DNA of 64,000 nucleotides from NCBI RefSeq assembly GCF_009862785.1, contig NZ_WWHU01000001.1:3658001-3722000 (forward strand), read 5' to 3'. Below, piece by piece: positions 8,441 to 16,621 of the stretch (its first letter is position 1; the number at the start of each line of letters is the position of its first letter). This DNA is from Gordonia sp. SID5947. GTDB taxonomy: Bacteria; Actinomycetota; Actinomycetes; Mycobacteriales; Mycobacteriaceae. Position numbers and translations under genes: made by a program. Below the pieces are notes generated by a model that saw only the letters and a list, made by a program, of their open reading frames with translations, was not told where the DNA came from and ran no database searches.

Positions 8441-9717
8441 ATGAGCGATTCTGCCTCGGCGTCCGCACGTGTCCGCCGAGCGTACGAGGACTTCCTCACG
8501 GGGATCACGCCGCCCGCGGACTCCGTCCGGTCGGTGGTCCGTGATTCATGGGTCCGTTCGGTCACGAAAGGTGTCAATCCGAGCGCGTCGGCGCCCGGGA
8601 CCGGCACGACATCGATGACGGCGGCGGAGTTCGCCGAATACCGCGACGCTCACCCGATCACCGCAGTCCGCCCGCTCGTGCAGTCGCTCATGCTCGACGA
8701 CATCGCCGATTCGGGTGTGGTGGTGGCACTGACCGATCAGGCCGGCCGTCTGCTCTGGGTGGAAGGTGCGACCGATGCCCGGGACAAGGCGGCCGACATC
8801 AACTTCATCGAGGGGTCGTTGTGGAGCGAAGAGGTCGCCGGCACCAATGCGCCGGGACTGGCGCTGGCCGTCGACCGTGGGGTGCAGGTAGTGGGCCCGA
8901 GCACTTCGCCGGACCGGTCCAGGAGTGGAGTTGTGCGGCTGCGCCGGTGCACGACCCGATCACCGGTCATGTCCTCGGGGTGATCGACGTGACCGGTGGC
9001 CGCGAGGTCGCGGCGCCGTTCGCGCTGGCCGCGGTGCGGTCGGTGGTGGCCGCGGTGGAGCGGGAAATGCAGTCGAGGGCAGTCGATCTCGCGGACCCGG
9101 CGTCATTCGATGCACCCGGTGAAGTGCGTATGACGGTGTTGGCGGGCAGCACCCATCGTTGGCGTCGTCGGGGAGACGGGACGGGCGAACGTACGCTGTC
9201 TCCGCGGCACGCGGAGATCCTGTTGCTCCTACAGGCCTACCCCGAAGGTCTCAGCACCGAACAGCTCGCGACGTTGCTCGCGGAGGATGCGCTCGACCCG
9301 GTGACGGTACGCGCCGAGATCTCCCGGCTGCGTAGGGATCTGGGTAACGATGTGGTCGCGTCGCGGCCTTACCGGCTGACCGCCGACCTGGTCTCCGATG
9401 TGTCCGAGATCCGTGATCGTGTCGCGCGCGGTGGCGAACTCGGGGCGGTGATCGACGACCTGGGCCGCGGTGGGCTGCTGGCCGAGTCGTCGGCTCCCGG
9501 GATCGTCGGGTTGTTCGAGGAGATCAGGGAAGACGTGCGGTCACGCGTGATCGCCGAGGGTGATGTGGGTGTCCTGCAGAAGTGGACGTCGTCGGTGCAC
9601 GGTCGCGACGACCTGCAGGCGTGGCGGCGTCTCGAGCACCGCTTGGCGCCCGGGCATCCGAACAGGGTTCTCGCAGGAGGACGAATTCGCTTGCTGGACA
9701 AGCGATACGGCGTCTGA
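8441..9717 (+). pseudogene. GAF-domain transcriptional regulator, interrupted by a one-base frameshift
   Basis: The N-terminal part (MSDSASASARVRRAYEDFL, then a GAF domain with LLWVEGATDARDKA and FIEGSLWSEEVAGTNAPGLAL) and the C-terminal part (GPEHFAGPVQEWSCAAAPVH, GVIDVTGG, then a winged-helix region SPRHAEILLLLQAYPEGLST) are in different frames. They join if one base is restored near the GGGCCC at 8893-8898. The rebuilt protein has about 425 residues and matches actinobacterial GAF regulators of the AcoR-like sensor type without a sigma-54 domain. The start has a good GGAGG site. Given seven other identical one-base losses in this window, an assembly error is more likely than true inactivation. 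The ligand and targets are unknown. Confidence 0.8.
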
Positions 9718-9731
9718 ATCCGCGCGTCGGG

Positions 9732-10337
9732 TCAGGATACGCGCCGGGCGTGCAGGACGACGTCGTGGGTGTGTGCACCGCCGCCTGCGGCGACACCGCG
9801 TTCCCGTGTCTCGTGGGTGACCGTCGTCCACCCGTCGCCGAGGAGGGCCGCGACGTCATCGGGCTGGAAATAGTCGTCCGGGTTGCGCCCGTGAGCGCGA
9901 ATACCTTCGGCTTCGTGGGACACCACCAGTAGGTGACCGTCCGGACCGACGGCGTCGAGGATCTTGCGCATGGTGCGGTCATCGGAACGGGCGACCGGGA
10001 AGTACTGAAGAGACACAAGACCGAACTCGACCCCGGGGATCTCGTCCTCGGTGAGGTCGGCCTGTAGCCAGGAGATCGACTCGCGGGCATCTGTCTCGCG
10101 GGCGCGATCAACGGCGACCTGGGAGATGTCGACGGCGGTCACCTGCCAGCCCCGGTCGGCGAGCCAGCGGGCATCGGCGCCCTCGCCGGATCCGACGTCG
10201 AGAGCTGTGCCCGGGGTGATGTCGGATGCCTCGGCGATGAGCGCGGGATTGACGTCTGAGGTCCACAGTCGGTCCGCGCTGCGGTACCGGTCATCCCATT
10301 CGGCTGCGCCGTCGAAATCGCCCGTGTTCTCGGTCAT
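9732..10337 (-). CDS. Class I SAM-dependent methyltransferase
   Basis: This 201-residue methyltransferase carries motif I LDVGSGEGADARWLADRGW, then VTAVDISQVAVDRARE, and an acidic post-motif region (QADLTEDEIPG). It resembles the tellurite-resistance/thiopurine methyltransferase type (TehB-like) by the opening WDDRYRSADRLWTSDVNPAL, which often marks small-molecule detoxification enzymes. The substrate cannot be read from the sequence. The start at MTENTGDFD is preferred over an upstream one that would run into the dinB SOS box. Confidence 0.83.
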   Translation of the reverse strand: MTENTGDFDGAAEWDDRYRSADRLWTSDVNPALIAEASDITPGTALDVGSGEGADARWLADRGWQVTAVDISQVAVDRARETDARESISWLQADLTEDEIPGVEFGLVSLQYFPVARSDDRTMRKILDAVGPDGHLLVVSHEAEGIRAHGRNPDDYFQPDDVAALLGDGWTTVTHETRERGVAAGGGAHTHDVVLHARRVS

Positions 10338-10367
10338 GATCCGACCGTACCTGTCGGAGTGACATGC

Positions 10368-10379
10368 GAACATATGTTC
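10368..10379. promoter_or_regulatory. SOS box (LexA operator) at dinB
   Basis: GAACATATGTTC is a perfect 12-base palindrome fitting the Gram-positive/actinobacterial LexA consensus GAAC-N4-GTTC. It ends one base before the dinB ATG and lies 31 bases from the divergent methyltransferase start. It also contains a possible -10 (TATGTT), so LexA binding would block dinB transcription directly. Confidence 0.75.
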
Positions 10380-10380
10380 T

Positions 10381-11588
10381 ATGCGAATCGAGCGGAAGGA
10401 GCGGCCGGAGGCGACGATATTGCACGCTGACCTGGACTCCTTCTATGCATCGGTCGAGCAGCGTGACGATCCGGAGCTGCGCGGCCGACCGGTGATCGTC
10501 GGCGGCGGGGTCGTCCTCGCCGCCAGCTACGAGGCAAAGGCGTGCGGTGTCCGGACCCCGATGCCCGGGCGGGAGGCGCGGGCGCTCTGTCCCCGGGCGA
10601 TCGTGGTGAGCCCGCGTTTCGACGCATACATGGAGGCCAGCCGCGCGGTCTTCGAGATCTTCCACGACACCACGCCCGTGGTCGAGGGGATCTCCGTCGA
10701 CGAGGCGTTTCTCGACGTCGGGGGCCTTCGGAGGGTGAGCGGCTCGCCGGTCGAGATCGCCACGCGGCTGCGTGCACGGGTCGCGACCGAGGTGGGCCTG
10801 CCGATCACGGTCGGGATCGCCCGGACGAAGTTCCTGTCGAAGGTCGCGAGTGCGGTCGGCAAACCCGACGGTCTGCTGGAGGTGGCACCCGGCACCGAAC
10901 TCGACTTTCTCCATCCCCTTCCGGTGCGACGGCTCTGGGGCGTCGGAGCGATCACCGAGGCGAAACTCGCCGACGCCGGTATCACCTCCGTCGGCGACCT
11001 CGCGGCGTTCGGGAGCACGGCCTCTGCGGACTGCTCGGACCCGGCACGGGACGGCATCTCCACGCGTTGTCGATGGCGCGGGATCCACGGCGGGTGGAGA
11101 CGGGCCGTCGTCGGCGATCGATCGGCTCCCAACGCGCGCTCGGGCGCAGGCCGAAGAGCGAAGCCGACATCGAGGCGACCGTCGTCGCGATCGTCGAACG
11201 GCTGGGGAAACGGCTTCGTGGCGCCGAACGTGTCTGCCGCACAGTTGTTCTGCGACTTCGATTCGACGATTTCGCGCGCGCGACGCGATCGCGGTCGTTC
11301 CTCGAGTCGACCGACCGCACGGACATCATCATGGCGGTGGCCCGCGGACTCCTCATCGATGCGATGCCGTTGATCCGCGAGCGGGGCTGCACCTTGATCG
11401 GATTGTCGCTGACCAATCTCGACGATCACGACAGCGTGCAACTCGCACTTCCGTTCGACTCCGACCGTGGCGTCGAACTCGACATCGCGATGGACCTCCT
11501 GCGCAACCGGTTCGGCCGGGACGCGGTGACGAGGGCGGTACTCGTCGGGCGCCATCACGGCGACGATGCGCCGATGCTGCCCGACTGA
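10381..11588 (+). pseudogene. dinB: DNA polymerase IV (DinB), interrupted by a one-base frameshift
   Basis: This Y-family translesion polymerase has the catalytic opening ILHADLDSFYASVEQRDDPEL with the metal-binding aspartates, YEAKACGVRTPM, and the SVDEAFLDV catalytic motif. The helix-hairpin-helix (VRRLWGVGAITEAKLADAGI) follows. The frame breaks at the GGG at 11011-11013; one added base restores GEHGLCGLLGPGTGRHLHAL and the little-finger domain (KSEADIEATVVAIVERLGKR to LPFDSDRGVELD). The whole would be about 402 residues. There is no Shine-Dalgarno site before the ATG because the SOS box sits there, so the mRNA may be leaderless; a TTG at ILHADLD is an alternative. The break is most likely an assembly error. 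Confidence 0.85.
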
Positions 11589-11732
11589 AGGCACGCGCAA
11601 AACGCGCAAAAGACGACTAATGAGCCAAAGCGTGACTGTGACGTGGATTACCCGAAGACTGCGTCTGTAACGGCCTGCATGGAAATTCGGCGACAGAGCG
11701 GCCGTTCCCCACACGCAGAAAGAGCATGACAA

Positions 11733-13205
11733 ATGTTGGTAGCACTCGGCCTCGGAATGGTGGCCACCTTCATGTTCCTGATCATCACCAAACGCGCGAC
11801 CCCGGTGGTCGCGCTGATCCTGGTACCGGTGGCGTTCGGTCTGTTCGCCGGCGCCGGACTCGACATCAGCGACATGATCACCGACGGCATCAAAGAACTC
11901 GCCCCGACGGCGGCGATGCTGTTCTTCGCGATCATCTTCTTCGGCATCATGATCGACGTCGGGCTCTTCGATCCGGTGGTCCGGCTGGTGGTGCGGATGG
12001 TCCGCAACGACCCCGCACGACTGGTGGTCGGCACGGCGGTGCTGGCGATGGTCGTCTCCCTCGACGGTGACGGCTCGACGACGTTCATCATCACCACGGC
12101 CGCCCTGCTCCCGCTGTATCTGAAGTTGGGCGTGAGTCCGGTGGTTCTGACCGTGGCCGCCGGTCTGGCCAACGGGACGATGAACATCCTGCCGTGGGGC
12201 GGACCGACGGCGCGCTCGGCGAGCGCGCTGAAGATCGACACCAACGCGGTCTTTCTCCCGATGGTCCCCGCGCTCGTCGCCGGTCTCGTTGTGGTGCTGT
12301 TGTTCTCGTACCACCTGGGCGTCCTGGAGCGGCGCCGCATCGGCCGGATCGAGATCAGGGAATCGATGCTGATGCCACGCGAGGAGGTCCTGGTGGCGGC
12401 CGGCGGAGGCGCCGGCACCGACGTCCCGCCGACCACACCCCGGGCCCGCCGCACAGGCTCCGCGGCAACCGGTTCGGGCGACGACACATCGACCCGTGAC
12501 CTCCCGGTTGGTGCGCACGACCAGAACGCCGCGGACGACGACGGTGGCTCGAGCTTCACCGGAATTCTCGATCCGAACCGTAAGACACTGCGGCCGAGGC
12601 TGTTCTGGGTCAACGCCGGTCTCACCGTCGCGCTGCTGGCGGTGCTCGGCCTCGACATCCTCGCCATTCCGGTGCTGTTCATGATCGCGTCGGGACTCGC
12701 CCTGGCCATCAACTTCCCGCATGTGAAGGATCAGCAGGAGGCGATCACCCGGCATTCGTCGAGCATCGTCTCGGTGGTGGCGATGGTGCTCGCGGCGGCC
12801 GTCCTGACCGGAGTGTTCAGCGGGACCGGCATGGTCGACGCGATCGCCCACTGGCTCGCGTCCGGAATCCCCGACTGGCTGGGCCCGCACATGGCTGTGG
12901 TCATCGGCGTTCTCTCCATCCCGTTGACGTTCTTGATGAGCAACGACGCCTTCTACTACGGGGTGCTGCCGGTGATGTCGGAGACTGCGACCCGCTATGG
13001 CATCGACCCTGCGGAGATGGCCCGGGCATCCATCACCGGTCAACCCTTCCACATGCAGAGCCCGTTGGTCCCGGCCATCCTGCTGCTCGTCGCGCTGGCC
13101 GGGGTGGGCCTGGCCGATCATCACAAGAAGGTCCTGTGGAGGGCCGCGGCGGTGTCGATCGTGATGCTCGTCGTCGGATGCCTCGTCGGTGCGATTCCGT
13201 TCTGA
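11733..13205 (+). CDS. CitMHS family citrate-metal transporter
   Basis: This 490-residue secondary transporter has about twelve membrane helices and the family segments TAAMLFFAIIFFGIMIDVGLF, VSLDGDGSTTFIITTAALLPLY and GLANGTMNILPWGGPTARSAS. CitMHS proteins import citrate complexed to Mg2+ or Ca2+ with protons. A hydrophilic loop of roughly 90 residues (VLVAAGGGAGTDVPPTTPRA...) splits the two halves and is longer than usual. It is followed at once by a CitA/CitB-type sensor kinase and regulator, the same arrangement that controls citrate uptake in corynebacteria, so citrate induction is likely (inference). Confidence 0.88.
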   Translation: MLVALGLGMVATFMFLIITKRATPVVALILVPVAFGLFAGAGLDISDMITDGIKELAPTAAMLFFAIIFFGIMIDVGLFDPVVRLVVRMVRNDPARLVVGTAVLAMVVSLDGDGSTTFIITTAALLPLYLKLGVSPVVLTVAAGLANGTMNILPWGGPTARSASALKIDTNAVFLPMVPALVAGLVVVLLFSYHLGVLERRRIGRIEIRESMLMPREEVLVAAGGGAGTDVPPTTPRARRTGSAATGSGDDTSTRDLPVGAHDQNAADDDGGSSFTGILDPNRKTLRPRLFWVNAGLTVALLAVLGLDILAIPVLFMIASGLALAINFPHVKDQQEAITRHSSSIVSVVAMVLAAAVLTGVFSGTGMVDAIAHWLASGIPDWLGPHMAVVIGVLSIPLTFLMSNDAFYYGVLPVMSETATRYGIDPAEMARASITGQPFHMQSPLVPAILLLVALAGVGLADHHKKVLWRAAAVSIVMLVVGCLVGAIPF

Positions 13206-13239
13206 CCTGATCGCTCCCCCGAATGCCTAGGCTGACCGT

Positions 13240-14961
13240 ATGCGATTGCGAACGCAGGTACTCCTCCTGCAACTCGCCGTCATCGCGGTCAGCCTGGGTG
13301 TCGGTTTCGGGCTGGTGATCTCCGGTTCGGACGATCGCGTGCGGGATGAGTACGCGCAACGGGCCCTCGCGATCGCACAATCGGTTGCCGCCGATTCCGA
13401 TGTCCAGAGTCAGGTCGCGAGCCATCAGGGTGCGGCGGTCGACAGCGCCGAACTGGCATCCGGTCCGCTGCAGACCGAGGCGACCGCGGTGGCGCAACGG
13501 ACCGGCGCGTTGTTCGTGGTGATCGGCAACGACCTCGGACTCCGGCTGGCACATCCGGAGCCCGGCGAGATCGGTCGGCGGGTCTCCACCGACCCGTCGA
13601 ATGCACTCGCCGGCAACGAGGAGGTGAGCACCGACCGCGGCACCCTCGGGGAGTCGGTTCGCGCCAAGGTGCCGGTCTATGACGGCGACCGCGTTGTCGG
13701 CTTCGTCAGTGTCGGTGTGTCGACCGCGAAGCTGGCCACCGAAACCCGGCGAGACACGATCGCCACCATCCTCATCGCACTCGCCGCGTTGGGCGTCGGT
13801 GCGGTCGGCTCGGCGCTGCTGGCGCGGCGCTGGCGGAGACTGACGCTCGGACTGGAACCGGACGAGCTCACCGAACTCGTCCGCGAGCAGGGCGCCGTAC
13901 TGCATTCGATGGCCGATGGTGTCCTCGCCGTCGACAGCACCGGCGTCGTCCGGGTGGTCAACGACACGGCCCGGCGTCTGCTCGACATCACCGATCCGGT
14001 CGGGCGGAAGGTCGACGAGCTGGGGCTCACACCGCGGGTCCGCAGTGTGCTCGATCAGCCGATACGCGAGCCGATCGCGGCCACGGTCGGGGATCGGGTG
14101 GTGCTGGTCAGTTCGCACCCGGTGGAAGCCGACGGCCGAGACCTCGGCATGGTGATGTCGGTGATCGACCGAACCGACGTGGAACGCCTGACCCGTGAGG
14201 TGGACTCGATCAGGGCGATGAGTACCGCTCTGCGCGCACATCGTCACGAGACCGCGAACCGTATGCACGTGCTCGCCGGGCTGTTGCGCCACGATCACAC
14301 AGCCGAGGCAATCGCCTACCTCGACGAACTGACCGGCGCCGGGCCGCGGAGCTCGCGGCTCGAGGGACTCGACAACATCGACGAACCGCATCTGCAGGCG
14401 TTCCTCGACGCCAAGGCCGCGCACGCCCGAGAGCGCGGAGTGATGTTGCGGCTCGGTGACCAGACGTGGGTGCAGGGTGTCCTGCAAGATCCGGTGGTGG
14501 TGACGACGGTGCTGGGCAACCTGGTGGACAACGCGATCGACGCGAGCGCACCTGACTCGGCAACCGCCGACCCGCCCGACCGGCAGGCCGTCGTCGAGGT
14601 GGAGGTGCTCACCGACGCCGACGACATGTTCATCACGGTCACCGATTCCGGACCCGGGATCGACGTCGACGATCCGGAGGTGATCTTCGACGAGGGCGTG
14701 ACCACCAAGGCCGACCCGGGCGTCCCGGGAGGACGGGGTATGGGACTGGCGTTGTCGCGGCAGATCGCGCGACGCATCGGTGGTGACATCTGGGTGGCCG
14801 AGCCCGGTGGGCCCGATGCCGAAGACACCGGTGCGGTGCTGGTGGCCCGGCTGCCGTCAGTTATCAACGCCGACAAGATCAACGCCGACAAGATCAACGC
14901 CGACGAGATCAACGCCGACGAGATCACCGCGGACGAGATCAACGGAGATGACATCCCATGA
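13240..14961 (+). CDS. citA: CitA/DcuS-type sensor histidine kinase
   Basis: This 573-residue membrane sensor has a first membrane helix (LLQLAVIAVSLGVGFGLVI) and an extracytoplasmic PAS/Cache domain with the LAHPEPGEIGRRVSTDPSNA citrate/dicarboxylate-type segment. A second helix (TIATILIALAALGVGAVGSALL) leads to a cytoplasmic PAS domain, an SpoOB-type histidine helix (LRAHRHETANRMHVLAGLLR) and an HATPase domain (NLVDNAIDA, DSGPGID, GGRGMGLALSRQIA). The final 30 or so residues are six tandem INADK/E units that do not belong to the family. The stop overlaps the regulator start as ATGA. It probably senses citrate and controls the transporter upstream. Confidence 0.88.
   Translation: MRLRTQVLLLQLAVIAVSLGVGFGLVISGSDDRVRDEYAQRALAIAQSVAADSDVQSQVASHQGAAVDSAELASGPLQTEATAVAQRTGALFVVIGNDLGLRLAHPEPGEIGRRVSTDPSNALAGNEEVSTDRGTLGESVRAKVPVYDGDRVVGFVSVGVSTAKLATETRRDTIATILIALAALGVGAVGSALLARRWRRLTLGLEPDELTELVREQGAVLHSMADGVLAVDSTGVVRVVNDTARRLLDITDPVGRKVDELGLTPRVRSVLDQPIREPIAATVGDRVVLVSSHPVEADGRDLGMVMSVIDRTDVERLTREVDSIRAMSTALRAHRHETANRMHVLAGLLRHDHTAEAIAYLDELTGAGPRSSRLEGLDNIDEPHLQAFLDAKAAHARERGVMLRLGDQTWVQGVLQDPVVVTTVLGNLVDNAIDASAPDSATADPPDRQAVVEVEVLTDADDMFITVTDSGPGIDVDDPEVIFDEGVTTKADPGVPGGRGMGLALSRQIARRIGGDIWVAEPGGPDAEDTGAVLVARLPSVINADKINADKINADEINADEITADEINGDDIP
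14863..14952 (+). repeat. 15-bp in-frame tandem repeat (six units) at the end of citA
   Basis: Six consecutive 15-base units (ATCAACGCCGACAAG and variants) code for INADK, INADK, INADE, INADE, ITADE and INGDD. The first four are nearly identical; the last two have diverged. Being a multiple of three, copy number can change without breaking the reading frame. It ends six bases before the citB start. Confidence 0.9.
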
Positions 14962-15623
14962 CCGACGACCTCGAGGTGCTCATCGTCGACGACGATTTCC
15001 GCGTCGCCGCACTGCACGCCACCATCGTCGATGCGGTGCGCGGTTTCCGTGTCGTCGCGCGGGCGGGCAGCATCGGCGCGGCCCGAACGGCGGTCGCCGA
15101 GCATCCCGGCGTCGACCTGGCGCTGCTCGACGTGTACCTGCCCGACGGATCGGGTATCGACCTCGTCGCCGAATTGCCCTGCGACGCATTCATCGTCGGT
15201 GCGGAAACGGATGCGGCTGCGGTTCGCACGGCGATGCGGGCCGGTGCTCTCGCGTACTTGATCAAACCATTCGACGACACCGAACTGGCCAGACGACTGG
15301 CCGGATATGCCCAGTACCGGCGCGTCCTGGACGCCGACCACGTCGACCAGCATGCCGTGGACTCCGCGCTCTCGGCATTGCGATTCGGGACCCGTGGCTC
15401 GGATCGGCCCGACGGCGGCTCACATACCGAACAGCGGATCCTCGAACTCTTCGTATCCACCGACGGCCCGCTGTTCGCCGACCAGGTGTCCGAAGCCGTC
15501 GGCGTCTCGCCCGCCACCGCCCGCCGGCATCTCGCGCATCTGGTGTCGGCCGGCAGGCTCCGGATGTCGCTGCAGTACGGGAGTACCGGACGTCCCCGAC
15601 AGGAGTACCGGCTGCCGGGGTGA
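14958..15623 (+). CDS. citB: CitB/DpiA-type response regulator
   Basis: This 221-residue regulator has a receiver domain (LIVDDDFRVAALHA, phosphoacceptor in LALLDVYLPDGSG, and the K in AYLIKPFDDTEL) and a C-terminal winged helix-turn-helix (FADQVSEAVGVSPATARRHL). This architecture is that of the citrate/malate family regulators. The ATG overlaps the stop of the kinase gene, so the pair is translationally coupled. Its target is most likely the promoter of the citrate transporter at the head of the cluster. Confidence 0.9.
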   Translation: MTDDLEVLIVDDDFRVAALHATIVDAVRGFRVVARAGSIGAARTAVAEHPGVDLALLDVYLPDGSGIDLVAELPCDAFIVGAETDAAAVRTAMRAGALAYLIKPFDDTELARRLAGYAQYRRVLDADHVDQHAVDSALSALRFGTRGSDRPDGGSHTEQRILELFVSTDGPLFADQVSEAVGVSPATARRHLAHLVSAGRLRMSLQYGSTGRPRQEYRLPG

Positions 15624-15716
15624 CGGTCGCGGGCCTGCGGCTCCGCGATGAGATGGGGCGGTCCGGCGGGTCTGCACCATCGAGGTCTGACACACGTCGA
15701 ATGGAAGGTGCTTCTC

Positions 15717-16535
15717 ATGGGACTGCTCGACGGCAAGGTCGCGCTGATCACCGGCGGTGCCCGTGGACAGGGTCGAGCGCACGCGCTGGCATTGGCCCGC
15801 GAAGGCGCCGACATCGTGTTCTGTGACATCGCGGCACCCGTCTCGGAGATCGACTACGCGACGGCCACGCCCGACGACGTCGAGCAGACGGTGCGCGCCG
15901 TCGAGTCGTATGACCGGCGCTGTCTCGCCGTGACCGCGGACGTGCGCGATCTGACGGCGGTCGAGGCAGTGGTGGGCCGGGCGCTCGAGGTCCACGGCAG
16001 GATCGACGTCCTGATCGCCAATGCCGGCATCGCGAGCAGCGGTCCGATCGCCTCGATGTCGGTGGAACGATGGCAGACGATGATCGACGTCAACCTCACC
16101 GGGGTGTTCAACACCTTCCGGGCCGTGTTGCCCCACATGATCGAGCGCCGGTCCGGGCGCATCGTCGCGACGTCGTCGAGCGTCGCGAAGACCGGCGCGA
16201 CCGATTCGGGTCATTATGCGGCCGCCAAGGCAGGCGTCCTCGCGTTGGTGCAGTCGGTGGCGTTCGAGGTGGCCGAGTACGGGATCACCGTCAATGCGGT
16301 CTTGCCGTCCGGGGTGAACACCGCGATGATCCACAACCCGGCCACCTACCGGCTGATCCGGCCGGATCTGGAGAATCCCGGACTCGACGACGTCGAGGAG
16401 ATGTTCGCGCGGGGGCGTCCGCGGCCGGGATTGCTGGAACCCGCCGATGTTGCGAATGCCGTGCTCTACCTGGTCTCCGATCAGGGAAGGTGCCGGTCGG
16501 GCGAGTCCCTCGCGTTGTCCAACGGCGTCGACTGA
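15717..16535 (+). CDS. Mycofactocin-coupled SDR family oxidoreductase
   Basis: This 272-residue short-chain dehydrogenase shows the NAD-binding motif [20 protein letters not shown], the NAG motif (LIANAGIA), the catalytic serine region [10 protein letters not shown] and Y-x-x-x-K in HYAAAKAG. The long insert after [12 protein letters not shown] is typical of the carveol dehydrogenase-like group (TIGR03971), whose members keep their nicotinamide bound and need mycofactocin to be reoxidised. I see no mycofactocin maturation genes in this window. The start follows a GAAGG site; the gene stands alone between citB and the phosphoketolase gene. Confidence 0.85.
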   Translation: MGLLDGKVALITGGARGQGRAHALALAREGADIVFCDIAAPVSEIDYATATPDDVEQTVRAVESYDRRCLAVTADVRDLTAVEAVVGRALEVHGRIDVLIANAGIASSGPIASMSVERWQTMIDVNLTGVFNTFRAVLPHMIERRSGRIVATSSSVAKTGATDSGHYAAAKAGVLALVQSVAFEVAEYGITVNAVLPSGVNTAMIHNPATYRLIRPDLENPGLDDVEEMFARGRPRPGLLEPADVANAVLYLVSDQGRCRSGESLALSNGVD

Positions 16536-16621
16536 GCGCGACATCGGTCTCGCTGTTCGGGCGGAACTCGCCGGCGTCGCTGGACCACATCTGTTCGCCG
16601 GGCTAGAACAGTGGAGGGGGA

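Noticed and set aside
10381..11588. A true dinB pseudogene
   Set aside because: A single base missing in GGG, identical in kind to seven other breaks, with an intact SOS box and no other decay, does not indicate real inactivation.
10527..13124. An 865-codon frame on the minus strand
   Set aside because: It lies opposite dinB and the citrate transporter and has the low-complexity H/R/D/E-rich composition of antisense frames in high-GC DNA.
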